From Cellulosimicrobium sp. ES-005 (GTDB lineage: Bacteria; Actinomycetota; Actinomycetes; Actinomycetales; Cellulomonadaceae), in NCBI RefSeq assembly GCF_040448685.1, contig NZ_CP159290.1, positions 434,001-498,000 on the forward strand: 64,000 nucleotides of DNA, in the 5' to 3' direction. The notes under the pieces were generated by a model, which did no database searches, was not told the DNA's origin, and was given only the letters and a program-made list of their open reading frames with translations. The position numbers and the translations under genes are program-made. This document shows positions 33,659 to 42,119 of the stretch, piece after piece (position 1 is the stretch's first letter; every line of letters begins with the position of its first letter).

Positions 33659-33796
33659 CGCAGCAGACCAGGCGCCCACCGGGTCGGAGAGCGGTCACAC
33701 GCCCTCACCCGGGCGTGCGGTCCGACGATGGCAGGGAGGCCATCGTCGTCGTGCTCGGCGGCGCTCCGGCGTCCGCCGACGGGAACGGGAGCAACG

Positions 33797-35035
33797 ATGC
33801 ACCACTTCGCTTCTGACGGCTCGTCAGACCGCCCTGCTCCGGACGCGCGCACGGGGCTCTGGCTCGTCGGCGCCCGCGGCTCCGTCGCGACCACCGCGGC
33901 CCTCGGCCTCGCCGCCATCGCGGACGGGCGTGCCGCGCCCACGGGGTGCGTCACGGTCTCCGAGCCCTTCGCGTCGGCGCCGCTCCCGTCGTTCGGCGAC
34001 CTCGTCGTCGGCGGCCACGACATCTCCGACGTCTCGATGGTCAAGCGCGCCGAGCTGCTCGTCGAGGCCGGGATGATCGCGCCGCGCCTGCTCACCGCGG
34101 CGCACGCCGCGCTGGAGCGGGCCGACGCCGAGGTCCGGCCCGGCTACTCCGCCCACCCCGCCGAGGGGGTCCCGCGCGAGTCCCAGCAGGCCGCCGCGGA
34201 GCGCCTGGCCGCGGACATCGTCGACTTCCGCGAGCGCCACGGCCTCGCCCGCGTCGTCGTGGTCGACCTCGTGTCGACCGAGCCGCTGCCCGAGCCGGCC
34301 CCCGAGCTCTCCGACCGGGAGCTCCTGCGCGTCGCGCTCGCGGACCCGGAGCGCGCCGTGCTCCCGCCGAGCTCCGTGACCGCGTACGCGGCCCTGCTCG
34401 CGGGCGCCCCGTTCGCGGAGTTCACGCCGTCGGCGAGCATGCACCTGCCGGTGCTCCTCGAGCTCGCCGCCGAGCGCGGCGTCCCGGTCGCGGGCCAGGA
34501 CGGCAAGACCGGCCAGACGTGGCTGCGCACGATCCTGGCGCCCGCCTTCGCGGCGCGCGGCCTGCGTGTCCTGTCCTGGGCCGGCGCCAACCTGCTCGGC
34601 GGCGGCGACGGCGCCACCCTGGCCGACCCCGAGGCCGTGCAGAGCAAGCTCGTCTCCAAGTCGCGCGGACTGCAGGACCTCACGGGCAGCCAGGTCACGC
34701 CGCTGCACATCGACAACGTGCCGGACCTCGGCGACATCAAGGTCGCGTGGGACCACGTGCACGTCGAGGGCTTCCTCGGCTCGCGCCTCACGCTGCAGAC
34801 CACGTGGTCCGCCTACGACTCGATGCTCGCCGCGCCGCTCGTGCTCGACCTCGCGCGCCTGCTCGCGCTCGCCGACGCCGCGGGGTACGCGGGACCGGTC
34901 GCGGAGCTCGGGTTCTTCTTCAAGGACCCGTGGGCGAGCGACGTGCACGACTTCGCGGCGCAGACCGTCGCGCTCGCGGACTGGGTCCGCGAGGCGGCTG
35001 CTCGCGTCGGCGCCGCACCGGCCGACCGGCCGTGA
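33797..35035 (+). CDS. Inositol-3-phosphate synthase family protein (ebo cluster, first gene)
   Basis: A 412-residue member of the myo-inositol-1-phosphate synthase family, NAD-dependent enzymes that cyclise glucose-6-phosphate. LWLVGARGSVATTAALGL is the dinucleotide-binding loop; VAGQDGKTGQTWLRTIL, SWAGANLLGGGDGATL, LHIDNVPDLGDIKVAWDHVH and ELGFFFKDPWA are characteristic later segments. In cyanobacterial and algal ebo clusters another cyclase-type enzyme, a dehydroquinate-synthase homologue (EboD), is found; here this gene heads the operon. ATG 33797 has GGGAGC upstream; ATG 33728 would add 23 residues. The stop overlaps the prenyltransferase start by 4 nt. Confidence 0.9.
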   Translation: MHHFASDGSSDRPAPDARTGLWLVGARGSVATTAALGLAAIADGRAAPTGCVTVSEPFASAPLPSFGDLVVGGHDISDVSMVKRAELLVEAGMIAPRLLTAAHAALERADAEVRPGYSAHPAEGVPRESQQAAAERLAADIVDFRERHGLARVVVVDLVSTEPLPEPAPELSDRELLRVALADPERAVLPPSSVTAYAALLAGAPFAEFTPSASMHLPVLLELAAERGVPVAGQDGKTGQTWLRTILAPAFAARGLRVLSWAGANLLGGGDGATLADPEAVQSKLVSKSRGLQDLTGSQVTPLHIDNVPDLGDIKVAWDHVHVEGFLGSRLTLQTTWSAYDSMLAAPLVLDLARLLALADAAGYAGPVAELGFFFKDPWASDVHDFAAQTVALADWVREAAARVGAAPADRP

Positions 35036-35949
35036 CCGGCTCCCTCCACGACCACCTGGACCTCGTCCGCGCCCCCGCGGTCCTCTCGGTGGTCGGTGAC
35101 ACCCTCGCGGGCGCCGCCGCCGCCGGTCACCCGCTCACGCCGCGCCGTGCGCTGCTCCCGCTCGCGTCCGCGTGCCTCTACGCCGGAGGCATGGCGCTCA
35201 ACGACTACGCGGACCGCGAGCTGGACGCGGTGGAGCGGCCCGAGCGGCCGATCCCGTCCGGGCGCATCTCCGAGGGCCGCGCGCTCCGGGTCGCGGTGGG
35301 TCTCACGGCCGCGGGCGTGGGGCTCGCCGCCGCGGGCGGGGGACCGCGGGCGCTCGCGGTCGCCGTCCCGCTCGCCGCGAGCGTCTGGACCTACGACACG
35401 GTCGCCAAGGAGCACGCGGTGGGTCCCGTCGTCATGGCCGCGTGCCGTGGTCTCGACGTCCTGCTGGGTGCGGGCGTCGGGCACCTGCGTGCCGCGCTGC
35501 CCGCCGCGGCGGGGATGGCGGTGCACACCGCGGGCGTGACGTTCGTGTCCCGCGGCGAGGTGCACGGCACGACGTCGTCCCTCGCCACCGGGGTGGCGGC
35601 GGCCACCGCGGTGGGCGGCGCGGTCGTCGGCGTGGGGGCGCTGCGCCGCGGTCGCGGGACCGGCCCCGGCCGTGCGACGCGTGCGGCGACGGCCGTCGCG
35701 GGCGCCGTGGCGGCGGGCGCGTACCTCGCGACCGCGCTGCCGCGTCAGGTCGACGCCGCGATCACGCCGTCGGCGAGCAACGCGTTCGCGGCGACGAAGG
35801 CCGGGATCCGGGCGATGCTCCCGCTCCAGGCGGCCTGGGCGGCGCGCGGCGGCAGCCTCGCGTCGGTGGGCGTGCTCGCGGGCGTCGAGGTCGCGGGTCG
35901 CCTGCTGCGCCGGGCCGGGCGCGGACGCGCCGAGATGAGCGAGACGTGA
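35032..35949 (+). CDS. eboC: SCO3242-family UbiA-type prenyltransferase (EboC-like)
   Basis: A 305-residue integral membrane prenyltransferase with about eight helices. The first Asp-rich motif is NDYADRELDAVERPERPIPSG (NDxxDxxxD then RPxPxG). The second conserved region reads VWTYDTVAKE followed by ACRGLDVLLGAG. Such enzymes attach isoprenoid chains to an acceptor in the membrane; the acceptor here is unknown, though an inositol derivative made by the preceding enzyme is a reasonable guess. Starts and ends are both GTGA overlaps with the neighbouring genes. Confidence 0.88.
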   Translation: MTGSLHDHLDLVRAPAVLSVVGDTLAGAAAAGHPLTPRRALLPLASACLYAGGMALNDYADRELDAVERPERPIPSGRISEGRALRVAVGLTAAGVGLAAAGGGPRALAVAVPLAASVWTYDTVAKEHAVGPVVMAACRGLDVLLGAGVGHLRAALPAAAGMAVHTAGVTFVSRGEVHGTTSSLATGVAAATAVGGAVVGVGALRRGRGTGPGRATRAATAVAGAVAAGAYLATALPRQVDAAITPSASNAFAATKAGIRAMLPLQAAWAARGGSLASVGVLAGVEVAGRLLRRAGRGRAEMSET

Positions 35950-36896
35950 GCGGGCGCGAGGACTCCGGGCGGGGCGCGCCGTTCACGCTCGGCTACGGCA
36001 CCAACGGCTTCACGGACCACCCGCTCGACGTCACGCTCGACGTGCTGGAGCACGAGGGCTACGGCGCGGTCGCGCTCACCCTCGGGTTCCCGCACCTGGA
36101 CCCCTTCGCGGACGGGTGGCGCGCGGAGGTCGAGGCGCTGCGCGACCGCCTCGCCGCGATGCACGGCGGCGCGGGGATGCGGGTCGTCGTCGAGACGGGC
36201 ACGCGGTTCCTTCTCGACCCGTACCGCAAGCACCGGCCCACGCTCGTCGACGCCGAGGCCGACGCCCGGCTGCGCTTCCTGCGTCGCGCGGTCGAGATCG
36301 CGGCCGTGCTCGACGCCGAGTGCGTGTCCTTCTTCTCCGGCGTCCTGCCCGACGGCGCGTCCCCGGCCGCGGGCTGGTCGCTCCTGCGCGACCGCCTGCC
36401 CGGCCTGGTCGAGCACGCTCGCGAGCACGGCGTGCGGCTCTCGCTCGAGCCCGAGCCCGGGATGCTCGTCGAGACCGTGCGCGACGCGCTGCGGCTGCGC
36501 GACGACCTCGGGGGCGACACCGGGGACCTCGCGGACCTCGGCGTGACGGTGGACGTCGGGCACTGCCTCGTCGTCGAGCCCGACGGCGTGGTGGGTGCGC
36601 TGCGCGCCGCCGCGCCCTACCTCGCGAACGTGCAGCTCGACGACATGCCGCGCACGCACCACGAGCACCGCCCCTTCGGCGAGGGCGAGATCGACCTGCC
36701 GCTCGTGCTCGCGACCCTCGCCGAGGTCGGCTACACCGGCGTCGCCGCGGTCGAGCTGCCTCGCCACTCGTACGACGCTCCCGGCCTCGCGCGCCGCAGC
36801 ATGACAGCGCTGAAAGAGGCGTGGGACCGACGCCCCGCGGTGCACGCGCCCGACCAGGAACCACCCGTCTCCGACCACCCCCAGGAGGTGCCATGA
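35946..36896 (+). CDS. TIM-barrel sugar phosphate isomerase/epimerase (ebo cluster)
   Basis: A 316-residue xylose-isomerase-like TIM barrel. Metal-site acidic and His residues are visible in SLEPEPGMLVETV, VTVDVGHCLVVEP, NVQLDDMPRTHHEHRPFGEG and VAAVELPRHSYD. It is expected to isomerise or epimerise a small polyol or keto-sugar intermediate. It overlaps the prenyltransferase by 4 nt and the EboA gene by 4 nt (ATGA). The C-terminal 25 residues are Pro-rich and variable. Confidence 0.85.
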   Translation: MSGREDSGRGAPFTLGYGTNGFTDHPLDVTLDVLEHEGYGAVALTLGFPHLDPFADGWRAEVEALRDRLAAMHGGAGMRVVVETGTRFLLDPYRKHRPTLVDAEADARLRFLRRAVEIAAVLDAECVSFFSGVLPDGASPAAGWSLLRDRLPGLVEHAREHGVRLSLEPEPGMLVETVRDALRLRDDLGGDTGDLADLGVTVDVGHCLVVEPDGVVGALRAAAPYLANVQLDDMPRTHHEHRPFGEGEIDLPLVLATLAEVGYTGVAAVELPRHSYDAPGLARRSMTALKEAWDRRPAVHAPDQEPPVSDHPQEVP

Positions 36897-37594
36897 CCGA
36901 GCCAGCCCCCGCGGCCCCCGCGGCCCAGGACGGCGCGACCACCGAGGGCGAGCGCTGGCTCGCCGAGGCGCGCGCCGACGTCGCGCAGGACCCCGCGACC
37001 GTGTCGCGCGCGTTCGCGCTCGCCGGCCGCAAGGTCGGCCGGGCGCCGGTGCGCCCGGACGCCGACCCCGCCGGCGTCGTCCACGGGACGGTCGACGACG
37101 AGGCGCGCGCCGCGATCGTCGTCGCGCTCGCCGAGGCGCTCGGGCGCGGCGCCGACGGCGACGCGTCCCTCGCGGCCCGCCTCGCCGACCTCTACCAGCA
37201 CGGCGACACCGCCGAGCGGCGCGGGGTGCTGCGCGGGCTCGACGCGCTCACCGCGCGAGGGGCGCTCGCGGGCGACGCGGCGCCGTCGGTCGTCGCCGTC
37301 GGGCGCGACCTCGCCGCCGACGCGCTGCGCACCAACGACCAGAGCCTCGTCGCCGCGGCGGTCGGGCCGTTCGCGGCCGCGCACCTCGACCAGCACGCGT
37401 GGCGCCACGCCGTCCTCAAGCTCGTGTTCATGGGCGTGAGCCTCGACGCCGTCGCCGGTCTCGACGACCGCGCGGACGACGAGCTCGCCCGCATGGCGCG
37501 CGACTTCGCCGCCGAGCGCCGCGCCGCGGGACGCGTCGTGCCCGACGACGTCGCCCGCCTCGCCCCTGACGTCACCACCGGGAGGACCGCCTGA
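36893..37594 (+). CDS. eboA: EboA domain-containing protein
   Basis: A 233-residue soluble, largely helical protein. It matches EboA proteins by the segment TNDQSLVAAAVGPFAAAHLDQHAWRHAVLKLVFMGVSL (seen in parts), with the DQHAWRHAVLKLVFMG block especially typical. The activity is unknown. AGGAGGTG precedes the ATG, although the start also overlaps the previous stop. Its stop shares one base with the start of the TatD gene. Confidence 0.85.
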   Translation: MTEPAPAAPAAQDGATTEGERWLAEARADVAQDPATVSRAFALAGRKVGRAPVRPDADPAGVVHGTVDDEARAAIVVALAEALGRGADGDASLAARLADLYQHGDTAERRGVLRGLDALTARGALAGDAAPSVVAVGRDLAADALRTNDQSLVAAAVGPFAAAHLDQHAWRHAVLKLVFMGVSLDAVAGLDDRADDELARMARDFAAERRAAGRVVPDDVARLAPDVTTGRTA

Positions 37595-38472
37595 TGCGCA
37601 TCTTCGACCCCCACATCCACATGACCAGCCGCACGACGGACGACTACGAGGCCCTGTACGCCGCGGGCGTGCGCGCGCTCGTGGAGCCGGCGTTCTGGCT
37701 CGGGCAGCCGCGCACGAACGTGGGGTCGTTCCTCGACTACTTCGACGCCCTGCTGGGCTGGGAGCGGTTCCGGGCGGCGCAGTTCGGCATCCGCCACCAC
37801 GCGACGATCGCGCTCAACCCCAAGGAGGCGAACGACCCGCGGTGCCGCGAGGTGCTCCACGAGATCCCGCGCTACCTGCTCAAGGACGGCGTCGTGGCGG
37901 TCGGCGAGGTCGGGTACGACTCGATGACGCCCGAGGAGGACGAGGTGTTCTCCCGCCAGCTCCAGATGGCGCGCGACGTGGACCTGCCCGTCCTCGTGCA
38001 CACGCCGCACCGCGACAAGCTCTCGGGCACGCGTCGCACGCTCGACGTCGTGCGCGAGTCCGGCGTGCCGTCGGAGCACGTGCTCGTCGACCACCTCAAC
38101 GAGACGAACGTGGCGCTCGTGCTCGACGCGGGGGCGTGGGCCGGGTTCTCCATCTACCCGGACACCAAGATGGACGAGGACCGCATGGTCGCGATCCTCC
38201 AGGAGCACGGCACGGACCGGATGATCGTCAACTCCGCGGCGGACTGGGGCCGGTCCGACCCGCTCAAGACGCTCAAGACCGGGCGGGCGATGCTCGCGGC
38301 GGGGTTCACCGAGGACGACGTCGACAAGGTGCTGTGGCGCAACCCCGTCGAGTTCTACGGCCAGTCCGGCAACCTCGTGCTCGACCCGGTGCCGGGCTTC
38401 GTCGAGGGCGACCTGCCGACGCCGGGCGTCGAGTTCGAGGGCTCGTCCGTGCTGCGCGGCGCGCGGGCGTAG
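37594..38472 (+). CDS. eboB: TatD-family metal-dependent hydrolase (EboB)
   Basis: A 292-residue amidohydrolase-fold protein. The metal ligands of the TatD family are visible: FDPHIHM at the N-terminus, VGEVGYDSM with the bridging Glu, VLVHTPHRDK and LVDHLNETN with His residues, and a late Asp (NSAADWGRS). GGGAGGA precedes the ATG. In ebo clusters EboB accompanies EboA, C and E; substrate unknown. Confidence 0.9.
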   Translation: MRIFDPHIHMTSRTTDDYEALYAAGVRALVEPAFWLGQPRTNVGSFLDYFDALLGWERFRAAQFGIRHHATIALNPKEANDPRCREVLHEIPRYLLKDGVVAVGEVGYDSMTPEEDEVFSRQLQMARDVDLPVLVHTPHRDKLSGTRRTLDVVRESGVPSEHVLVDHLNETNVALVLDAGAWAGFSIYPDTKMDEDRMVAILQEHGTDRMIVNSAADWGRSDPLKTLKTGRAMLAAGFTEDDVDKVLWRNPVEFYGQSGNLVLDPVPGFVEGDLPTPGVEFEGSSVLRGARA

Positions 38473-38500
38473 CGGGCCGTCTCGGAAGGGCACCACCACC

Positions 38501-39808
38501 ATGCTGTTGTCGTACTGCACCAACGTCCACCCGGCCGAGGACCTCGACGGGGTCGTCGAGCAGCTCGTGACCTACGCGGGCCCCGTCCGCGCGGCCGCGG
38601 GCCTCGACGTCCTCGGGGTCGGCCTCTGGATGCCCGCGACGCTCGCGCACCGGCTCGCCGGCTCGCCGGCCGACCGCGCCTGGCTGCGCGCCGTCCTCGA
38701 CGAGCAGGGCCTCCAGGTCCACACGCTCAACGCGTTCCCGTACGGCGGGTTCCACGCGGACGTCGTCAAGCTCGACGTGTACACGCCGACGTGGGCGCAG
38801 CCCGAGCGGCTCGCGTACACGCTCGAGTGCGCCGAGGTGCTGGCCGACCTGCTGCCCGACGGTGCCGCGGGCTCGATCTCGACGCTCCCGCTCGCGTGGC
38901 GCGAACCGTGGTCCGCGGCCGACGACGACGCCGCGACGCGCGCGTTCGTCGCCCTCGGTGCCGGCCTGCGCGACCTGCGGGAACGGACGGGCAAGACCGT
39001 GCGCGTCGCGGTCGAGCCGGAGCCGGGGTGCGTGCTCGACACGGTGGACGACGTCGTGGCCTGGCTCGCGGCGCGCACGGGGCCGCTGGGTGCTGGAGGC
39101 GTGCCGGACGAGAGCCGGATCGACTCCGAGCACGTCGGGGTGTGCCTTGACACGTGCCACCTCGCGGTGTCGTTCGCCGACCGGCGCGCGGGGACGGCGG
39201 CCACGGTGCGACGCATCACGGACGCCGGGCTGCGCGTCGTCAAGGTGCAGGCGTCGGCGGCGCTGCACGTGGACGACCCGTCCGACCCGGCCGCGCGCGC
39301 CGCCGTCGGCGCGTTCGCCGAGAAGCGCTACATCCACCAGGTGCGCGAGCTCACGGCGGCGGGCGACGTGCTCGCGGTCGACGACCTGCCCGACGCCCTC
39401 GGTGACGGGCCCGGGACCGGGGCGGGGGACGCCGTCGGGCACCCGCTGCCGGGGGAGGGGCCGTGGCGCGTGCACTTCCACGTGCCGCTGCACCACGAGC
39501 CCGCGGCGCCGCTCGCCGCGACGACCGACGTCCTGCGCGACGCGGTCGACGCGGTGCGGGCGGCCCCGCACGGCGACGAGGCCCACCTCGACGTCGAGAC
39601 CTACACGTGGTCGGTGCTCCCGGAGGGAGCGGCCACGGCCTCGCTCGTCGCCGGCATCGCGGCCGAGCTCCGCTGGGCCACCACCCACCTCACCGCCGAG
39701 CACGAGGTTGCTCCCGGAAAGACGCCGACAACGAGAGCAACCCCGGACTCGACCGCGAGCAACCTCGGGCTCGGCCACGAGACTCACTTCACCAGGAGGA
39801 CCGCATGA
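38501..39808 (+). CDS. eboE: Metabolite traffic protein EboE
   Basis: A 435-residue TIM-barrel protein recognised by SYCTNVHPAEDL, GLWMPATLAHRL, HTLNAFPYGGFHADVVKLDV (in parts), VAVEPEPGCVLDTVDDVV, VCLDTCHLAV and LDVETYTWSVLP. EboE homologues are implicated with EboA-C in moving precursor molecules to the periplasm in scytonemin-making cyanobacteria. The C-terminal 40 residues are encoded by a palindromic repeat (39695-39775) and look like an added tail. The stop overlaps the start of the next gene (ATGA). Confidence 0.9.
   Translation: MLLSYCTNVHPAEDLDGVVEQLVTYAGPVRAAAGLDVLGVGLWMPATLAHRLAGSPADRAWLRAVLDEQGLQVHTLNAFPYGGFHADVVKLDVYTPTWAQPERLAYTLECAEVLADLLPDGAAGSISTLPLAWREPWSAADDDAATRAFVALGAGLRDLRERTGKTVRVAVEPEPGCVLDTVDDVVAWLAARTGPLGAGGVPDESRIDSEHVGVCLDTCHLAVSFADRRAGTAATVRRITDAGLRVVKVQASAALHVDDPSDPAARAAVGAFAEKRYIHQVRELTAAGDVLAVDDLPDALGDGPGTGAGDAVGHPLPGEGPWRVHFHVPLHHEPAAPLAATTDVLRDAVDAVRAAPHGDEAHLDVETYTWSVLPEGAATASLVAGIAAELRWATTHLTAEHEVAPGKTPTTRATPDSTASNLGLGHETHFTRRTA
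39695..39775. repeat. REP-like palindrome inside the 3' end of eboE
   Basis: Arms 39695-39717 and 39753-39775 pair over 23 bp with two mismatches. The outer ends read GCCGAGC and GCTCGGC, as at 41261 and 56356. It is in frame with eboE and encodes its variable C-terminus. Confidence 0.7.
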
Positions 39809-41223
39809 AGCCCGTGCTGCTGCTCGACGTCGTCGGGCTCACCTCGACCGCGCTCGCGCACATGCCGCGCCTGCGCCAGCTCGCCGCGAGCGGCTGGCAG
39901 TCCGAGCTCGCGACCGTGCTGCCCGCCGTGACGTGCAGCGTCCAGGCCACGATGACGACCGGGCTCAGCCCGGCGGAGCACGGGATCGTCGGGAACGGGT
40001 GGTACTTCCGCGAGCTCGGCGACGTGTACCTGTGGCGCCAGCACTCCCGGCTCGTCGAGGGCGAGAAGCTGTGGGAGGCCGCGCGCCGGGCCAGCCGCGA
40101 GTATTCGTCGGCGAACGTTTGCTGGTGGTACGCCATGGGCATGACGACGGACGTCACCGTCACGCCGCGCCCGATCTACCACGCCGACGGCCGCAAGTCC
40201 CCGGACGCGTACGTGCGCCCCCCGGCGCTGCACGACGACCTCGTCGGCCGGTTCGGCGAGTTCCCCCTGTTCACGTACTGGGGCCCGACTGCGGACATCT
40301 CCTCGTCCCGGTGGATCGTCGACGCGACGCGGCACGTGCTGCGCACGCACGCGCCGGACCTCACGATGGCGTACGTCCCGCACCTCGACTACGACCTGCA
40401 GCGGTTCGGGCCGACGTCCCCGCAGGCCGACGCCGCCGCGGCGGAGCTCGACGCGACGCTCGCGCCCCTGCTCGACGACGCCGCGAACCAGGGCGTGACC
40501 GTCCTCGTGGTCTCGGAGTACGGCATCGCGGACGCCGACCGGCCCGTGCACCTCAACCGCATCCTGCGCCGCGAGGGCCTGCTCGAGGTCTACGTGCAGG
40601 ACGGCAAGGAGCAGCTCGACCCGTGGACGTCGCGCGCGTTCGCGGTCGCGGACCACCAGGTCGCGCACGTCTACCTCGGCGACCAGCACGACCCCGCGCT
40701 CCAGCGACGCGTCACCGACCTGCTGCGGGGGATCCCCGGGGTCGACGAGGTTCTCGACCGCGACGCACAGGCCCGGTACGGGCTCGACCACGAGCGCTCC
40801 GGCGACCTCGTCGTCGTCGCGGAGCCCGGGGCCTGGTTCACGTACTACTTCTGGCTCGACGACGCGCGCGCGCCCGAGTACGCGCGCGGCGTCGACATCC
40901 ACCGCAAGCCCGGCTACGACCCCGCCGAGCTGTTCTTCGACCCCGCGGACAAGCTCGCGAAGGCGAAGGCGGGGCTCAACCTCGTGAAGAAGAAGGTCGG
41001 GCTGCGGTACGCCATGAGCACCGTCCCGCTCGACGCGTCGTACGTGAAGGGCTCGCACGGCCGGCTGCCCGACTCGTCGGCCGACACCCCGCTCGTGCTG
41101 TGCTCCGACGCCGTGGTGCCGGCGTCCGTCGCGGGCGTCGTGGAGAGCGGGAGCGGACAGATCCCGGCAGCCGCGATCAAGGGCCTGGTCCTGGAGCTGC
41201 AGGGGCTCGGAGCCCGCGTCTGA
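39805..41223 (+). CDS. Alkaline phosphatase superfamily phosphodiesterase/pyrophosphatase (ebo cluster)
   Basis: A 472-residue protein of the nucleotide pyrophosphatase/phosphodiesterase group. Asp8 in LLLDVVGL and Thr43 in PAVTCSVQAT are the first metal ligand and the nucleophile. Later ligands lie in VPHLDYDLQRFG, VVSEYGIAD (SEYG where SDHG is usual) and VADHQVAHVYLG. It ends in a Pro/Gly-poor globular tail with no membrane anchor or signal peptide, so it is probably cytosolic. AGGAGGA precedes the ATG. It is the last gene of the cluster and would remove a phosphate or nucleotide group from the pathway intermediate. Confidence 0.9.
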   Translation: MKPVLLLDVVGLTSTALAHMPRLRQLAASGWQSELATVLPAVTCSVQATMTTGLSPAEHGIVGNGWYFRELGDVYLWRQHSRLVEGEKLWEAARRASREYSSANVCWWYAMGMTTDVTVTPRPIYHADGRKSPDAYVRPPALHDDLVGRFGEFPLFTYWGPTADISSSRWIVDATRHVLRTHAPDLTMAYVPHLDYDLQRFGPTSPQADAAAAELDATLAPLLDDAANQGVTVLVVSEYGIADADRPVHLNRILRREGLLEVYVQDGKEQLDPWTSRAFAVADHQVAHVYLGDQHDPALQRRVTDLLRGIPGVDEVLDRDAQARYGLDHERSGDLVVVAEPGAWFTYYFWLDDARAPEYARGVDIHRKPGYDPAELFFDPADKLAKAKAGLNLVKKKVGLRYAMSTVPLDASYVKGSHGRLPDSSADTPLVLCSDAVVPASVAGVVESGSGQIPAAAIKGLVLELQGLGARV

Positions 41224-41259
41224 CCCGCAGCCCTCGGGCCGGCCGTCCCCGCGCCACGA

Positions 41260-41321
41260 CGCCGAACCCGGGATCCCTCCTCAGCGACGGTCGCCGCTGA
41301 GGAGCGGTCCCGGGCTCGGCG
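41260..41321. terminator. Long imperfect hairpin ending the ebo cluster (REP-like)
   Basis: Arms GCCGAACCCGGGATCC (from 41261) and its near complement ending GGGCTCGGC at about 41320, with GAGGAG/CTCCTC inside. It lies between convergent genes, so it can act as a bidirectional terminator, and closely resembles the hairpin at 59101. Confidence 0.65.
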
Positions 41322-41327
41322 CAACCG

Positions 41328-42017
41328 TCAGTCCTCGTCGTCGTCCGGGAGGGCGACGAGGAGGTCCAGGTGCAGGCCGAGGACCGTGCCGTCGGCGGCG
41401 ACGGTGCGCACGAGCGGGTAGAAGCCGTCGCCCCAGCCCGAGTGGGAGAGCACGACGTTCTCGCCGTCCTGCGCGCCCGGGAGCAGGATGTTCGCCGACC
41501 CCTCGCGCAGGTGGTCCGGCGAGTCCGTGAGCGCGAACCAGCTCGTGTCCGTGCCGTCGTCGAACACCTCGTCGTACCAGTCGCCGTCGGGCATGAGCCG
41601 GGCGACGGCGTCCGCGTCGGCGAACGCGACCGTCCCGGCGTCGACCGGCACGCCGTACGCCGCGCCGGCCTCGGGCGGCCCGTCGGCACCCTCCGGGACG
41701 ACCGGCTCGACGGCCGCCACCTCGCCGTCGGCGAGGACGACGCTCAGGTACGCCTCGCGCAGGTGGGACCCGTCCTGCTCGTCGGAGACGTCCGCCACCG
41801 TGACGCGCACGGGGTAGCGGCCCGGCTCCACCTGCACGACGAGACCCTCGCCGAGCAGCGTGAACGGGTCGGACGCCTCGAGCCGGCCGCTCGGCAGGAC
41901 GAGCTCGCCCAGGTCGTGCACGGTGAGGCGCAGACCGGGGCTCCCGGCGGGCCCCGTCCCCGCGGCGGGGCCGGGGCGCAGGGCGAAGAACGTGTCAGGG
42001 GTGGGGAAGTCGCTCAC
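41328..42017 (-). CDS. DUF4241 domain-containing protein
   Basis: A 229-residue acidic protein matching DUF4241 by the sequence of blocks LVLPSGRLEASDPFTL, GRYPVRVTVADV, REAYLSVVLADGEV, FADADAVARLMPDGDWYDEVF and VVLSHSGWGDGFYPLVRTV. Function unknown. The GTG at 42017 has minus-strand TACGCT six bases upstream and no Shine-Dalgarno, so the start is fixed by the promoter pattern; the longer frame to 42083 is unlikely. Confidence 0.85.
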   Translation of the reverse strand: MSDFPTPDTFFALRPGPAAGTGPAGSPGLRLTVHDLGELVLPSGRLEASDPFTLLGEGLVVQVEPGRYPVRVTVADVSDEQDGSHLREAYLSVVLADGEVAAVEPVVPEGADGPPEAGAAYGVPVDAGTVAFADADAVARLMPDGDWYDEVFDDGTDTSWFALTDSPDHLREGSANILLPGAQDGENVVLSHSGWGDGFYPLVRTVAADGTVLGLHLDLLVALPDDDED

Positions 42018-42023
42018 GCCGCG

Positions 42024-42029
42024 AGCGTA
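42024..42029 (-). promoter_or_regulatory. -10 box (TACGCT) of the DUF4241 gene
   Basis: TACGCT on the minus strand, 6 nt before GTG 42017. Confidence 0.45.
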
Positions 42030-42069
42030 GCCGCCGCCGCCGGCTCGGGCCCGCTCGGCCCCTGACGCG

Positions 42070-42105
42070 GCGAGGGCCGCCACCCGGACGGGTGACGGCC
42101 CTCGC
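42070..42105 (-). terminator. Terminator of the subtilase gene
   Basis: Sixteen-base arms GCGAGGGCCGCCACCC and GGGTGACGGCCCTCGC with one mismatch, just downstream of the subtilase stop. Confidence 0.6.
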
Positions 42106-42119
42106 GGTGCGGCGCGCGG

